Shown piece after piece: positions 42,305-51,400 of a DNA stretch of 58,123 bases. The notes below the pieces were generated by a model. That model did not search any database and had not been told where the DNA came from. It saw nothing but the letters and a program-made list of their open reading frames with translations. The translations under genes and the position numbers were made by a program. The DNA is taken from positions 1 through 58,123 of the forward strand of contig NZ_MSCV01000042.1 in assembly GCF_002005105.1 (NCBI RefSeq). The letters run 5' to 3'. Each line of letters begins with the position of its first letter. Position 1 is the first letter of the stretch. The DNA comes from Methylocaldum sp. 14B. Lineage in GTDB: Bacteria > Pseudomonadota > Gammaproteobacteria > Methylococcales > Methylococcaceae.

Positions 42305-43195
42305 TCAACGCGGCGATTCAAGCCCCCGAACCGTAAACATGCTCGCATCGGTGGGAATTTTCAGCTTGATTTCGTCAAAGCTAAGCGTTGATGCTTTCTT
42401 GGTTTGAACGTTTCTGACCGTAATTTTTTTGGAGCGCCAGATTCCCTCAACTTGGTGATGCCCCTCAAGGAAACGCTCTTTGATAAGCTCCCCTTTTCGA
42501 TCGAAATACTGGCTTTTTGCCTCTTGCAAATTGTCCTTATAGCGCCATCTAATAATCTTCGAATATCCCGAGTTTGAGTTTTTCGGCGTCCGCTCCATGA
42601 CATAGCAGTCTTTTCCATCAACCGTATCGTCACCGAGATACTTGAAGTTGTACTTTTCGAATTGACGGACTACGAGATCTTCATAGGCAAATTCAGACCC
42701 CATGAAAGAGCCGCTTTTGTTGGAGGATGCAATCCGCTTGGCCCGCTTGAGTGCCGGCAAGTACAGCCATTGATCGTCGTCTTCGGCGCCCTTTTCATAG
42801 GTAAGCAGAGCGGTATCCTTGATATCCGGCGGAAAAGAGAACCTTACGAGTGTCTTGTCGTGCCTATCCGGTTCCTCATGCCCCCAGAAATCCAATTTCC
42901 TCTGGGATTCCTGGCCTTCCGCATTGATCAGGGTCAAGGTCATCTTTCGGAATTCGCCGATGTAGCCGGCCTGGATTTCGTCCGCCTTCCGCTCGATATC
43001 GAGCGCCTCGATACCGGGCGTCGGCGGGCGCATATCGGCATTTGCGAGCATTGAATACTGAAGGAACAGAGTTCCTGACAGAATCAAAAGAATTCCGCGG
43101 ATAAAACTCGAAACCGAGTCAGAACGGGCGACGTGAGCCCAATTGGCAAATAACTTCGGAGTGAAGTTAAGCGTACGATTTTCGATATGGCTCAT
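42305..43195 (-). CDS. LolA-like periplasmic/outer-membrane lipoprotein-sorting family protein
   Basis: This 296-aa protein has an N-terminal hydrophobic export segment (FIRGILLILSGTLFLQYSMLANA, split by one charged end). The mature part matches the outer-membrane lipoprotein-sorting (LolA-like, PF17131-type) family: MTLTLINAEGQESQRKLDFWG, TLVRFSFPPDIKDTALLTYEK, DDQWLYLPALKRAKRIASSNKSGSFMGSEFAYEDL, cited here in pieces. The SGSFMGSEFAYEDL block is highly characteristic. Such proteins are often encoded next to HAE3/MMPL RND pumps and DUF1302-type barrels. It would carry a hydrophobic molecule across the periplasm. The gene is first in the operon, 630 bp of repeats before the barrel gene. Confidence 0.85.
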   Translation of the reverse strand: MSHIENRTLNFTPKLFANWAHVARSDSVSSFIRGILLILSGTLFLQYSMLANADMRPPTPGIEALDIERKADEIQAGYIGEFRKMTLTLINAEGQESQRKLDFWGHEEPDRHDKTLVRFSFPPDIKDTALLTYEKGAEDDDQWLYLPALKRAKRIASSNKSGSFMGSEFAYEDLVVRQFEKYNFKYLGDDTVDGKDCYVMERTPKNSNSGYSKIIRWRYKDNLQEAKSQYFDRKGELIKERFLEGHHQVEGIWRSKKITVRNVQTKKASTLSFDEIKLKIPTDASMFTVRGLESPR

Positions 43196-43682
43196 ACTGA
43201 CACTCTTGTAAAAAAACGGTTTCTTTGTATATAGATGTTTTCACCAAGCGCCAGTCCAGTTTTTAAGGGCGGAATATATTGGTGAAGCTTCGACACTATA
43301 AAGAGGAATTGTTACAAATTTGATAGTGTTATTGTTGCAGTTTGATGTAACGATGATCTGACTTTGAAAGGACAGCCCAAGCTAATACCAGCAGTTGGCG
43401 ACGAAACCGGTGAACACTAGGGCGATGTTGGGATACGGACTCTAAGTAATCGGAATTGCAATCCGGCGATTTAAAACGGAACCGCAATCCAATTGTCATT
43501 TAATTTAAATATGACGCGAGTATTAAGGAACAAAAATAGTATTGAAGCCAACGTTACGAAAACTGCATGGCGGTCAAATTATTCGTCACAAAACTATCAC
43601 AAAGCCAGGTATAGATATTTGGATCAACGAGACGCAAGAACTGATTTTGATATTTCTGCCGATATTTTTGATTTCTGATTCT
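43196..43682. other. AT-rich upstream region of the lipid operon
   Basis: No gene is recognisable. The stretch is clearly AT-richer than its surroundings and is the likely promoter region of the minus-strand operon. TGTTACAAATTTG near 43311 and TTTGATGTAACG near 43343 form a spaced GTTACA/TGTAAC inverted repeat that could be a regulator site. Confidence 0.4.
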
Positions 43683-43685
43683 TAG

Positions 43686-44232
43686 GGAATCTCTGAATAA
43701 ATCGCCATGGCAAGCTTGCCCCAGGCTACTTGGAGTGGTGACTTGATAAAACAAGCCAGCTTTGCCTCGTTGACGTTTGATGCCAAGAAAAAACAGACCC
43801 GGCGGGAGAAATTCCTGGCCGAAATGGAACAGGCGGTGCCTTGGGACGCGCTGTTGGCGGTCATTGAGCCGTATTTCCCCAAAGCTGGGCGTCGGGGTCG
43901 TCAGCCCATGCCACTGGAAGCGATGTTGCGGATCTACTTTCTGCAGCAGTGGTATGCGCTGTCCGATCCGGGCATGGAAGACGCCTTGTACGAGATTGAG
44001 TCGATGCGGCGGTTCGCCGGGCTGGAACTCGTGGAAGACGCGCTGCCGGATGAAACGACCATCCTCAACTTCCGTCGCTTGCTGGAGCGGCACGAGTCGA
44101 CTGCCAAGCTGATGAACACCACCAATGATGTGTTGGAACAAAAAGGTCGTTTGCTCAAAGGCGGCACGATGGTGGACGCGACGCTCATTCATGCCGCCCC
44201 GTCGACCAATTTGGTTTTATTCAGCGGTTTCC
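43686..44232 (+). mobile_element. Internally deleted IS5-family element
   Basis: The left end GGAATCTCTGAATAAA (43686-43701) and right end TTTATTCAGCGGTTTCC (44216-44232, inverted) are related inverted repeats, flanked on both sides by TAG (43683-43685 and 44233-44235). The element is 547 bp, about half a normal IS5 element, and keeps only the 5' part of the transposase gene joined to the right end. Confidence 0.75.
43707..44215 (+). pseudogene. IS5-family transposase, 3' part deleted
   Basis: About 170 codons survive: the N-terminal DUF772-type region (GRRGRQPMPLEAMLRIYFLQQWYALSDPGMEDALYEI in parts), LPDETTILNFRRLLERH and the first DDE aspartate in GTMVDATLIHAAPS. The DDE residues that follow are gone because the frame joins the right end of the element after PSTN. 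It cannot be active by itself but could be mobilised in trans. Confidence 0.9.
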
Positions 44233-44236
44233 TAGC

Positions 44237-44401
44237 TCAATCAAGCTCCCGAACCAGCGATCGGACGCGGCGAACCAGGTCAGTATCGACCGTCTGCAGC
44301 CGTTCTCGACGGGCTGCGATATCTTGGCCGAGCAGATTCAGAAAAGCGGTTTCGGCGGGATCACTGCTTGTGGTTTTGTCGTCGTTCAGGGATTTACTCA
44401 T
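44237..44401 (-). CDS. Small protein, PrlF-antitoxin-like C-terminal segment
   Basis: This 54-aa frame starts 4 bp inside the end of the Fic gene (ATGA overlap). It reads SDPAETAFLNLLGQDIAAR then ERLQTVDTDLVRRVRSLV, similar to the C-terminal helices of PrlF/SohA antitoxins, but without the AbrB DNA-binding part. The last residues (RELD) end 5 bp before the IS5-type element. It may be a small partner of the Fic protein or a truncated antitoxin. Confidence 0.55.
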   Translation of the reverse strand: MSKSLNDDKTTSSDPAETAFLNLLGQDIAARRERLQTVDTDLVRRVRSLVRELD

Positions 44402-45534
44402 GTGCGATCGTCCACCAGCGGTCCGCTCAACTCGTAGCTGGTGCTGCGCCCGCCCGCTGCGGACCTGCGCAATACGCTGCGTGCCAACAGTTCGTTGATA
44501 TCGCGTAAGGCCGTGTCCTGCGAACACTTGGCAATCGCCGCCCACTTACGGCTGGTGAGCTTGCCTTCGAAGCCGTCGAGCAACCGGTTGAGCAATTTCA
44601 CCTGTCGCTCGTTCATCGGCGTGCCCGCGAAGCGCTGCCAGAAGCGCGCCTTGGTTATTACAGCATCGAGAGCGAGCTGCGCCTGATTGACGGCTCTATA
44701 CAAGGTGTCCAGGAACCAGAGGAGCCACTTGGTAACATCAAGTGTACCTTTCTGGGTGCGCTCCAGGATGTCGTAGTAGGCTGTGCGTTCCCGCTGAATC
44801 TGCGCCGACAGGCTATAGAAACGCTGCGGGCTGCCGTCGGCGCGCGCGAGCAGCAGGTCGCCAATGGCACGGGCGATACGACCGTTGCCGTCGTCGAATG
44901 GATGCAAGGTGACGAACCACAAGTGAGCGAGTCCCGCCTTGATGAGCGGCAGCTCGCCGGTTTCGCCATTTAACCAGCCGAGAAAACGTCCTGTCTCGCT
45001 TTCCAGGCAATCCGCCGGGGGCGCCTCGAAATGCACCCGCTGGCGGCCGATGGGGCCGGACACTACCTGCATCGGGCCGCCGGCATCGTCGCGCCACCCG
45101 CCGACCTTGATCCGGGCGAGGCCGGAGTACCCGGTTGGAAAGAGCGCAGCGTGCCAACCGAACAATCTCGCCCGTGTGACTGGAGCATCGCGGTTGGCCG
45201 TGGCGTCAAGCACCATCTCGACCACACCTTCGGCGTGACGGTCCACCGGAGCCAGGGCACCGATGTCTACGCCAAGACGGCGGGCGATGGAGGATCGGAC
45301 AGACTCGACGTTGAGCTGTTCGCCCTCGATCTCGCTGGTCTTGACCACATCCTCGGTGAGCGCAGCTAGGCTGGCCTGGTCACGCAATGCCATGCCAACA
45401 TCGGCCAGACGTCCCATCAACAGCCCTTGGGCGCGACTGACGTCCGCTAAAGGACCAGCGAGCACCACTAGGTCATAGCGCCATTTGGGCCAATCGTTGG
45501 CTTGCCAGATGTAAGTGTAATCTCCGCTTTGCAT
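44398..45534 (-). CDS. Fic-domain AMP transferase
   Basis: I choose ATG 45534 (378 aa) because the usual N-terminal DUF4172 motif (YIWQANDWPKWRYD) follows at once and a strong promoter lies directly ahead; a GTG at 45615 would add 27 residues. The Fic active site HPFDDGNGRIAR is complete (His near 211), preceded by the phosphate-binding region (RVHFEAPPADCLE). An inhibitory helix motif T66-SEI-E70-G71 (class II, N-terminal) should keep the enzyme off until it is relieved. The C-terminal region has a winged helix-like segment (KLTSRKWAAIAKCSQDTALRDINELLARSV) that may bind DNA. The enzyme transfers AMP from ATP to Ser/Thr/Tyr of target proteins; the target is unknown. A small coupled gene follows. 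Confidence 0.9.
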   Translation of the reverse strand: MQSGDYTYIWQANDWPKWRYDLVVLAGPLADVSRAQGLLMGRLADVGMALRDQASLAALTEDVVKTSEIEGEQLNVESVRSSIARRLGVDIGALAPVDRHAEGVVEMVLDATANRDAPVTRARLFGWHAALFPTGYSGLARIKVGGWRDDAGGPMQVVSGPIGRQRVHFEAPPADCLESETGRFLGWLNGETGELPLIKAGLAHLWFVTLHPFDDGNGRIARAIGDLLLARADGSPQRFYSLSAQIQRERTAYYDILERTQKGTLDVTKWLLWFLDTLYRAVNQAQLALDAVITKARFWQRFAGTPMNERQVKLLNRLLDGFEGKLTSRKWAAIAKCSQDTALRDINELLARSVLRRSAAGGRSTSYELSGPLVDDRT

Positions 45535-45597
45535 GCGGCGATTATGGGCAGCATTCTCTGCAGATGCAAGATATTCGATGCATTTTATGCGGAGATT
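45519..45597 (-). promoter_or_regulatory. Strong sigma70-type promoter and flanking inverted repeat ahead of fic
   Basis: On the minus strand TTGCAT (45569-45564), a 17-bp spacer and CATAAT (45546-45541) stand six bases before the ATG at 45534. Transcription would start at or next to the start codon, giving a leaderless message. AATCTCCGC (45519-45527) and its inverse GCGGAGATT (45589-45597) flank this promoter and may be an autoregulatory operator. Confidence 0.55.
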
Positions 45598-45724
45598 GAG
45601 GGCGTTATTCTCCACAACCAGGCTCGTCGGCTTAGTTGTTTCTCTGGTTCTGGAAACGGGTTCGATTCTGTATTTGCGAATTGAATCGGATCAGTAGGCA
45701 GTTTCGGGTTGGCAGCGAATAGTG

Positions 45725-45910
45725 TTAGAGCGTTTTAATCTCGCTCGTAGGGCAAAACAGTCCTGGCAGGAGTCGTTGGCGCCTTCGGCCAGGATAGATC
45801 GAATCAAGCTTTCGTAGGTCGGCAATCCTTTGCCGACGAACCCGTTGCGTCGGGAATGGATTCCCGACCTACGCGCGAATGCCCGTACACTAAGTATGAA
45901 AATGCTCTAA
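45725..45910. repeat. Dispersed MITE-like repeat (family A), complete copy
   Basis: Inverted ends TTAGAGCGTTTT (45725-45736) and AAAATGCTCTAA (45899-45910) bracket 186 bp, with GTAGGTCGGCAATCC and TTCCCGACCTACG inside. Partial copies are at 4069, 6013, 13383 and 21596. Confidence 0.85.
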
Positions 45911-46011
45911 GTACATTCCGCAAATATTTGTGGAATCTCGACAGATTGGCTTGATTGGCGGGGTTGTCCTGCAGGTTGCCTATGCTGCAAGACTTCCCTG
46001 AATGTACTTAG
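45907..46011. repeat. Inverted repeat abutting the family-A element
   Basis: CTAAGTACATTC (45907-45918) and GAATGTACTTAG (46000-46011) are a perfect 12-bp inverted pair around 81 bp of non-coding sequence. The left arm overlaps the end of the family-A copy. The rest of the gap to 46241 shows no reliable gene. Confidence 0.7.
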
Positions 46012-46241
46012 CCCGGAAATGCAGCCCCGCGAGGTACCTTTTCTACTCAAGAAATTCTTGAAAAATACCGAAGGCGGACTTCCCTTTCAGAAAAGCTTCC
46101 GTGTAGGCTGCGGCGAACTTCGGCGGGATACGCCAATTCGGTACGGACTGTAACCAGTGCCACGAACGAAGACTTCAGAGCAACGTCGGCGTTTTGAATC
46201 ACCGCCGACGCGCCCGTGATAACTCGTCGCAAGCTACCGGT

Positions 46242-46601
46242 TTATCCACCGAGCCCGCTTAGTACCGCATCAAGATATTCAACCGACTCTTTAGCCTGTT
46301 CGGTTGCTTTTTTCACATCGCCTGCTTGGCCTTGACTAATAGCACCTTCCAGACTTGTGGCAGCCTTATCCAGATCAGCAAGCGGTTTTTCCTTCTGCGC
46401 CATTCTGACATGGTCCAAGCCGACTTGGGCATGTTGCACGAGTGCCTTCGCATCGCCCTTTTCGCCCTCCGTCACAGCCATGGTCACATGCTGGCGTGCT
46501 TCTCTTACGTGTTTTATGTGTTCCGGCTCCGTTTGAGCAAAGCCTACGCCACTCAAAACGAACGTCGTCATCAAGGAAATAGCCATAATGATGCGTTTCA
46601 T
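46242..46601 (-). CDS. smbP: SmbP-like small exported metal-binding protein
   Basis: This 119-aa protein has a signal peptide (RIIMAISLMTTFVLSGVGFA) followed by a fully helical, His/Glu/Lys-rich mature part with a repeating pattern: HIKHVREARQHVTMAVTEG, AKALVQHAQVGLDHVRMAQ, LDKAATSLEGAISQ, then ATEQAKESVEYLDAVL. This is the layout of the small metal-binding protein SmbP first described in nitrifiers, a periplasmic four-helix bundle that binds copper and other divalent ions. It is monocistronic, divergent from the rnk side. It suits an organism with a high copper demand. Confidence 0.75.
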   Translation of the reverse strand: MKRIIMAISLMTTFVLSGVGFAQTEPEHIKHVREARQHVTMAVTEGEKGDAKALVQHAQVGLDHVRMAQKEKPLADLDKAATSLEGAISQGQAGDVKKATEQAKESVEYLDAVLSGLGG

Positions 46602-46717
46602 GTTTCACCTCATAATTCCATTTCCGATTTCCAATCGGCACAACTTTTAGACAATCGTGGCGTAAGCGGTACTTCACCGATAATCATCGGCCGGCGGCCG
46701 ATGGTATTAGGCACGAT

Positions 46718-46862
46718 GACGCTTTCCGATCGACCGAAACGAATTTTGCATTCACTCTTTGGTGAAATAACTTGTACCCGCAGCCTCCAACGCGGAACGA
46801 CTACATCGTTCGCGGTCTCAATATTTATGTGGAGACCACATTCGCGCGTATGCTGAAGGATC
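46718..46862 (+). pseudogene. Decayed VapC-type PIN gene remnant
   Basis: The frame from 46718 reads DAFRSTETNF and then a stop, against DVFRSTEADF in the intact VapC at 2804-3211; TTTCCGATCGACCGAA is identical in both DNAs. A few bases on, a shifted frame shows RND at about 46792 where the intact protein has KRND. The remnant lies in the 365-bp gap between smbP and rnk, which otherwise holds only a GGCCGGCGGCC hairpin (about 46689-46699) and promoter regions. Confidence 0.55.
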
Positions 46863-46966
46863 GGGCCGGCCAGGAGTGTCGGTGACGCAAGATACCGCTT
46901 TTTTAACGATTCGCCTGTTCAGGGCGCTGATTCATCTATGTTGCTCCGGATGACGAGGACACATCA

Positions 46967-47380
46967 ATGGAGAGAAAGCCCAACATTATCGTTTCGTCAA
47001 CGGACTTGGAACGGCTGGAAGACCTGCTCGATTCGCTTCCGGCAGAAGCTTTCCCCGGTAAGGCCGATTTGCAAGCGGAGCTCGAACGCGCCGAGGTGGT
47101 CGATCCGCAGAATGTGCCGCCGTCCGTGGTAACCATGAACTCGACGGTTCGCTTCACCATCGAGTCGACGGGACAGGAATTTTCCCGGACACTGGTCTAT
47201 CCCAAGGATATCGATACCAAAGGGGACAAGATTTCCATTCTCGCCCCGGTGGGCGGCGCGCTGCTGGGCCTTTCCGCGGGGGACCAGATCGAATGGCCCA
47301 GTCCCGGGGGCGGGCTTCTCAAAGTGCGTATTATGGAAGTCGTCCATCAGCCGGAACGCGCCGGTGAACCTCATCGCTGA
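46967..47380 (+). CDS. rnk: Rnk-type nucleoside diphosphate kinase regulator (GreA/B C-terminal fold)
   Basis: This 137-aa protein has a short N-terminal coiled coil (STDLERLEDLLDSL, ADLQAELERAEVV) and the FKBP-like C-terminal domain shared by Rnk, GreA and GreB: VVTMNSTVRFTIE, SRTLVYPKDIDTKGDKISILAP, VGGALLGLSAGDQIEWPSPGG. Rnk binds RNA polymerase and was first linked to nucleoside diphosphate kinase levels; the short coiled coil means it lacks the Gre cleavage-stimulating tip. GAGGA stands about 8 bases before the ATG. It is followed after 89 bp by the methyltransferase-like gene. Confidence 0.9.
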   Translation: MERKPNIIVSSTDLERLEDLLDSLPAEAFPGKADLQAELERAEVVDPQNVPPSVVTMNSTVRFTIESTGQEFSRTLVYPKDIDTKGDKISILAPVGGALLGLSAGDQIEWPSPGGGLLKVRIMEVVHQPERAGEPHR

Positions 47381-47469
47381 CAGAAGCGATCAGCTTCACA
47401 GCTTTACGGATGCTCTCGTCACCCGTACGATCGATCAATTGCATCATCGGATTTGAAAGGATAGCGTGA

Positions 47470-48183
47470 ATGGCTTTTCACCTCGATCAAGTCGTTCCGT
47501 GGGGACGCTCTTTCGCCGAATATGTCGCCATGTTTGCATTGAAACCGCACGAACTCGGAAGAAGAATACTCGGCTGCGGAGACGGTCCCGCCAGCTTTAA
47601 TGCGGAGCTGACGGCACATGGCGGCGGGGTGGTCTCGGTCGATCCGCTCTATCGGTTTACGGCACGGGAGATTTCCTCTCGCATAGACGACACTTTTCCC
47701 CTCGTGATCGAGCAGACACGCAAGAATGCCGACGAATTCGTCTGGTCGCATATCCGCTCCGTCGATGAACTCGGCGAAATGCGCCTGCGCGCCATGCGTG
47801 CGTTCCTGGCGGATTACCCCGAGGGACAACGCGAGGGACGGTATATCGACGCCGAGCTTCCGTGTTTGCCTTTTGCCGAGCGGTCCTTCGACCTCGCATT
47901 GTGCTCGCACTTTCTGTTTCTCTACAGCGCTCATTTCGACGCGGCATTCCACTTGCAGTCCCTGCGCGAGCTTTGCCGCGTGGCAGCGGAGGTCCGCGTC
48001 TTCCCCCTGCTGGAACTCGGCGCGGTCAGATCGCGCCATCTCGACGGCGTAGTGGCGCAACTGACCACCGAAGGTTACCGGATCGCGACCGTCAAGGTGC
48101 CCTACGAGTTTCAGAGAGGCGGCGATGAAATGCTGATCGTGCGATCCCCGGACACTGACACGCGCGTTGCGGATCGCCGATAG
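47470..48183 (+). CDS. SAM-dependent methyltransferase-like protein
   Basis: This 237-aa protein has a class I methyltransferase framework: motif I ILGCGDGPASFNAEL (about 33-47), an acidic end of strand 2 (GGVVSVDPLYRF), and a motif resembling IV (FAERSFDLALCSHFLFLYS). It is most like uncharacterised proteins of this fold in Proteobacteria. AAGGA lies about 9 bases before the ATG. The target is unknown. It is probably cotranscribed with rnk. Confidence 0.7.
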   Translation: MAFHLDQVVPWGRSFAEYVAMFALKPHELGRRILGCGDGPASFNAELTAHGGGVVSVDPLYRFTAREISSRIDDTFPLVIEQTRKNADEFVWSHIRSVDELGEMRLRAMRAFLADYPEGQREGRYIDAELPCLPFAERSFDLALCSHFLFLYSAHFDAAFHLQSLRELCRVAAEVRVFPLLELGAVRSRHLDGVVAQLTTEGYRIATVKVPYEFQRGGDEMLIVRSPDTDTRVADRR

Positions 48184-48214
48184 TTATTCCAAATCGCGTT
48201 CAATCAGGCATTCA

Positions 48215-48430
48215 TTTTGTAGGATGGGTAGAGCGAAGCGAAACCCATCGATGGTAGGTTAGGCGCACATCAGCACTGACCGACCGCCGATCACCGTGCT
48301 TCGCGTGCGCCGTAACCCACCAAGCGACCTCGGACCTGTCCTGAGCCAAGTCGAAGGGTCGGTGGGTTACGCGGAGCCTGTCCTGAGCCTGTCGAAGGGC
48401 CTGTCCCGAGCGGAGCCGAGGGGCTAACCC
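48215..48430. repeat. Dispersed repeats between convergent genes
   Basis: TAGGATGGGTAGAGCGAAGCG, a GCCGTAACCCACC/GGTGGGTTACGC inverted pair and three TCGAAGG/CTGTCCTGAGC units lie in tandem. They resemble intergenic palindromic repeats and may act as a bidirectional terminator between the methyltransferase-like and ATPase genes, which converge here. Confidence 0.6.
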
Positions 48431-48464
48431 GCCTATGTAATGTTCACTCGAATGCCGATCGGGA

Positions 48465-51400
48465 TTAGAGGCTATCGGGCGGGCCGGTCCGGCGAACCAT
48501 CAGCGACAGGATCAGATAAGCGATTCCCAAGACGACCAGCGTCGTGCTCGCCGCGAGCAGCCAAGGAAGGTGCCATGGTTCGAACGGATACAGCGGCGCG
48601 TGCCAAGCGACGGCCAGAAGCAGCGCCGGAATCAGCAATTTCAGCGCCGTCAACGATCCCTTATTCGCTTTGATGCCGAGCAGTGCCTCTACGATCAACA
48701 CCAAGGACAACAAGGCGGCGAAAACCGCGAGAACCATTCCGATAGTCGTAATCGGACCGACTTGGGCACCCGCCGCCAAGGTGTAAAGGCGTCCCGAAAC
48801 CTCCAGCAGCTGCCAAAGCAGGACAAGCCCGAACAGGCCGGCCAACACCGCAGCGGCCCGATCCCAAAGGCGCGCCGGTCGGATCTCCGGCGCCACGGGC
48901 CGCACGGGCTTGCCCAATACCGGTTTCCCGAGCCGGCGAACGACCGCTTTTTCCAGCTCGACGACCAGGAAAACCGCCAAGGCCGCGCCGGCAATCCGGA
49001 GCCACGCTTCGCCGCTCAGATCGCGGGCACCGAAGGCGCTCTGCATGAACGGCGCATAGGTGAACACCAACTGCAAACCGATCAATATGACAATGGCCAG
49101 AATGGCGTATCGATTGCCGAACCAGGCGCGCAACGAAAGGCTCGGAGCCAGGAAGAAGCGGCTGTTGATCAGATAGACCAGTTCACCGGCAACCAATGCG
49201 TTGACCGCCGCGGTGCGCGCCAACTCCACCGACGAGCCCTGGCCGATTTCCCATTTGTACAGTCCCAGGGTCGCTCCGACCAGAAGCAGCGAGACGTAGG
49301 CGATCCTCCACAGCATGTAACGCGTCACCAGCGGTTCGCGGGGCGGACGCGGCGGACGTTGCATCAAATCGCCTTCCGGCGGTTCGAAGGCCAGGGTCAG
49401 CGCCAGAGTCACTGCCGTCACCAGATTGATCCAGAGGATTTGCAGAGGGGTGACGGGTAGCTCCGTACCCAGGAGGATCGCAATGATGATCACCCCGCCT
49501 TCGCCGCCGTTCGTGGGCATGGTGAACAGGATGGTCTTGCGCAAGTTATCGTAAACCGTACGCCCTTCCTCCACGGCCGTGGCAATGGTCGCGAAATTGT
49601 CGTCGGCCAGCACCATTTCGGCGGCTTCCTTGGCGGCCTCGGTACCCCGCTGCCCCATGGCCACGCCGATGTCGGCGGCCTTGAGCGCCGGGGCGTCGTT
49701 CACGCCGTCGCCGGTCATCGATACCACGTGGCCTTCCTCACGCAAGGCTCTCACCAGGCGCAGCTTGTGTTCCGGACTGGCTCGCGCGAACACCTCGACC
49801 TCCCTAGCCTGGTTCCGCAGAGCCTCGTCGTCGAGCTTCTCGATCTCCGCGCCGGTCAATGCCCGCGCGCCGTCGCCGATGCCGAGCTGCGTGCCCACCG
49901 CGCTGGCGGTCGCGGCATGGTCGCCGGTAATCATCTTGACCCTTATGCCGGCACTTTGGCAGCGGGCCACGGCATCCACCGCTTCCGGCCGCGGCGGGTC
50001 GATCATGCCGACCACCCCGAGCAGGGTGAAGCCGCCTTCGGTGTCTTCGAAGGTCAGGGATCCGGGCGGTTCGGTCAAAGGCTTTATGGCGAGCGCCAGA
50101 AGCCGCTGGCCGCGGGCGGCGATCTCGGTCGTTCTTCGGTGCCAAAGCGCGGGGTCGATAGGCTCGTCCTGTCCTTCGCGGCGCTGCCGATTGCAGCGTT
50201 CCAGCACGACTTCCGGCGCCCCTTTCAGGAAGATCAATCCATGGCCGGAATGGTCGCGGTGCAGAGTGGCCATGAAGCGGTGCTGCGATTCGAAAGGGAT
50301 GGCGTCGATGCGCGGCAGGGCTTCCTGCTCGAACGCGGGATTCAATCCGGCCTTGTACGCCAAGGTCACCAGAGCGCCCTCGGTGGGGTCTCCTTCCAGG
50401 CGCCAGGTTCCGTCCTCCTCGTGGAGGGCCGCGTCGTTGCACAGCAGCCCGGCACGGGCCAGATCCAAGAGGTGGGGCAAATCCGCCGCGAATACTTCGG
50501 CATCGCCCCGGCTGAAGCCGCCCTGCGGACTGTAACCGGCGCCGCTCACCTGAATTTCGTCTTCGGCCGTCGCCAACGTCTGCACGGTCATTTCGTTGCG
50601 GGTCAGAGTACCGGTCTTGTCGGAGCAGATCACGGTGACCGAACCCAGGGTTTCCACCGCCGGCAGCTTGCGCAGGATGGCGTTCCGCTGCGCCATGCGC
50701 TGCACGCCGACCGCCAATGTGATGGTGACGATAGCCGGCAAGCCTTCCGGGATCGCCGCGACCGCCAGGCTCACCGCCGCCATGAACATCTCTTCCAGCC
50801 CTAGACCGCGGGTCAGCCAGCCGAAAGCAAAAGTCGCCGCGGCCGAGCCCAAGATGATGGCGGTCAGCCACCGGGCGAACTGCTCGATCTTTTTGAGCAG
50901 CGGCGTGACCAAAGCGCCGACCTCCGCCAGCATCGTGCTGATGCGGCCGATTTCGGTGGCCGTGCCGGTGGCGGCCACCACGCCTATGCCTTGTCCGTAT
51001 GTCACTAGCGTGCCGGAATGAGCCATGCACAGCCGATCGCCCACCGGCGCATCGGGAGCCACCGGCGCCACGGATTTCTCTACCGGCACCGATTCGCCGG
51101 TAAGCACGGCTTCGTCGATGCGCAGGCTTCGGACCTCGACCAGGCGCAAGTCCGCCGGCACTTTATCGCCGGATTGCAGCAGCACCAGGTCGCCCGGCAC
51201 CAATTGTTCGGCCGGAACCGTCATTCTGCGCCCTTCCCGCAGCACCGCGGCGGAGGGCGACAACAGGTTTCGCACCGCCTCGATAGCCGCTTCGGCCTTG
51301 CCCTCCTGAATGAAGCCGATAAAGGCATTGAGCACCACGACGGCCACGATCACGGCGGTGTCCACGTAATCTCCCAGCAGCAGGGTGACTGTCGCCGCCG

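Noticed and set aside
46047-46232. 61-codon frame after the inverted repeat near 46 kb
   Set aside because: No ribosome site, domain or signal; not supported as a gene.
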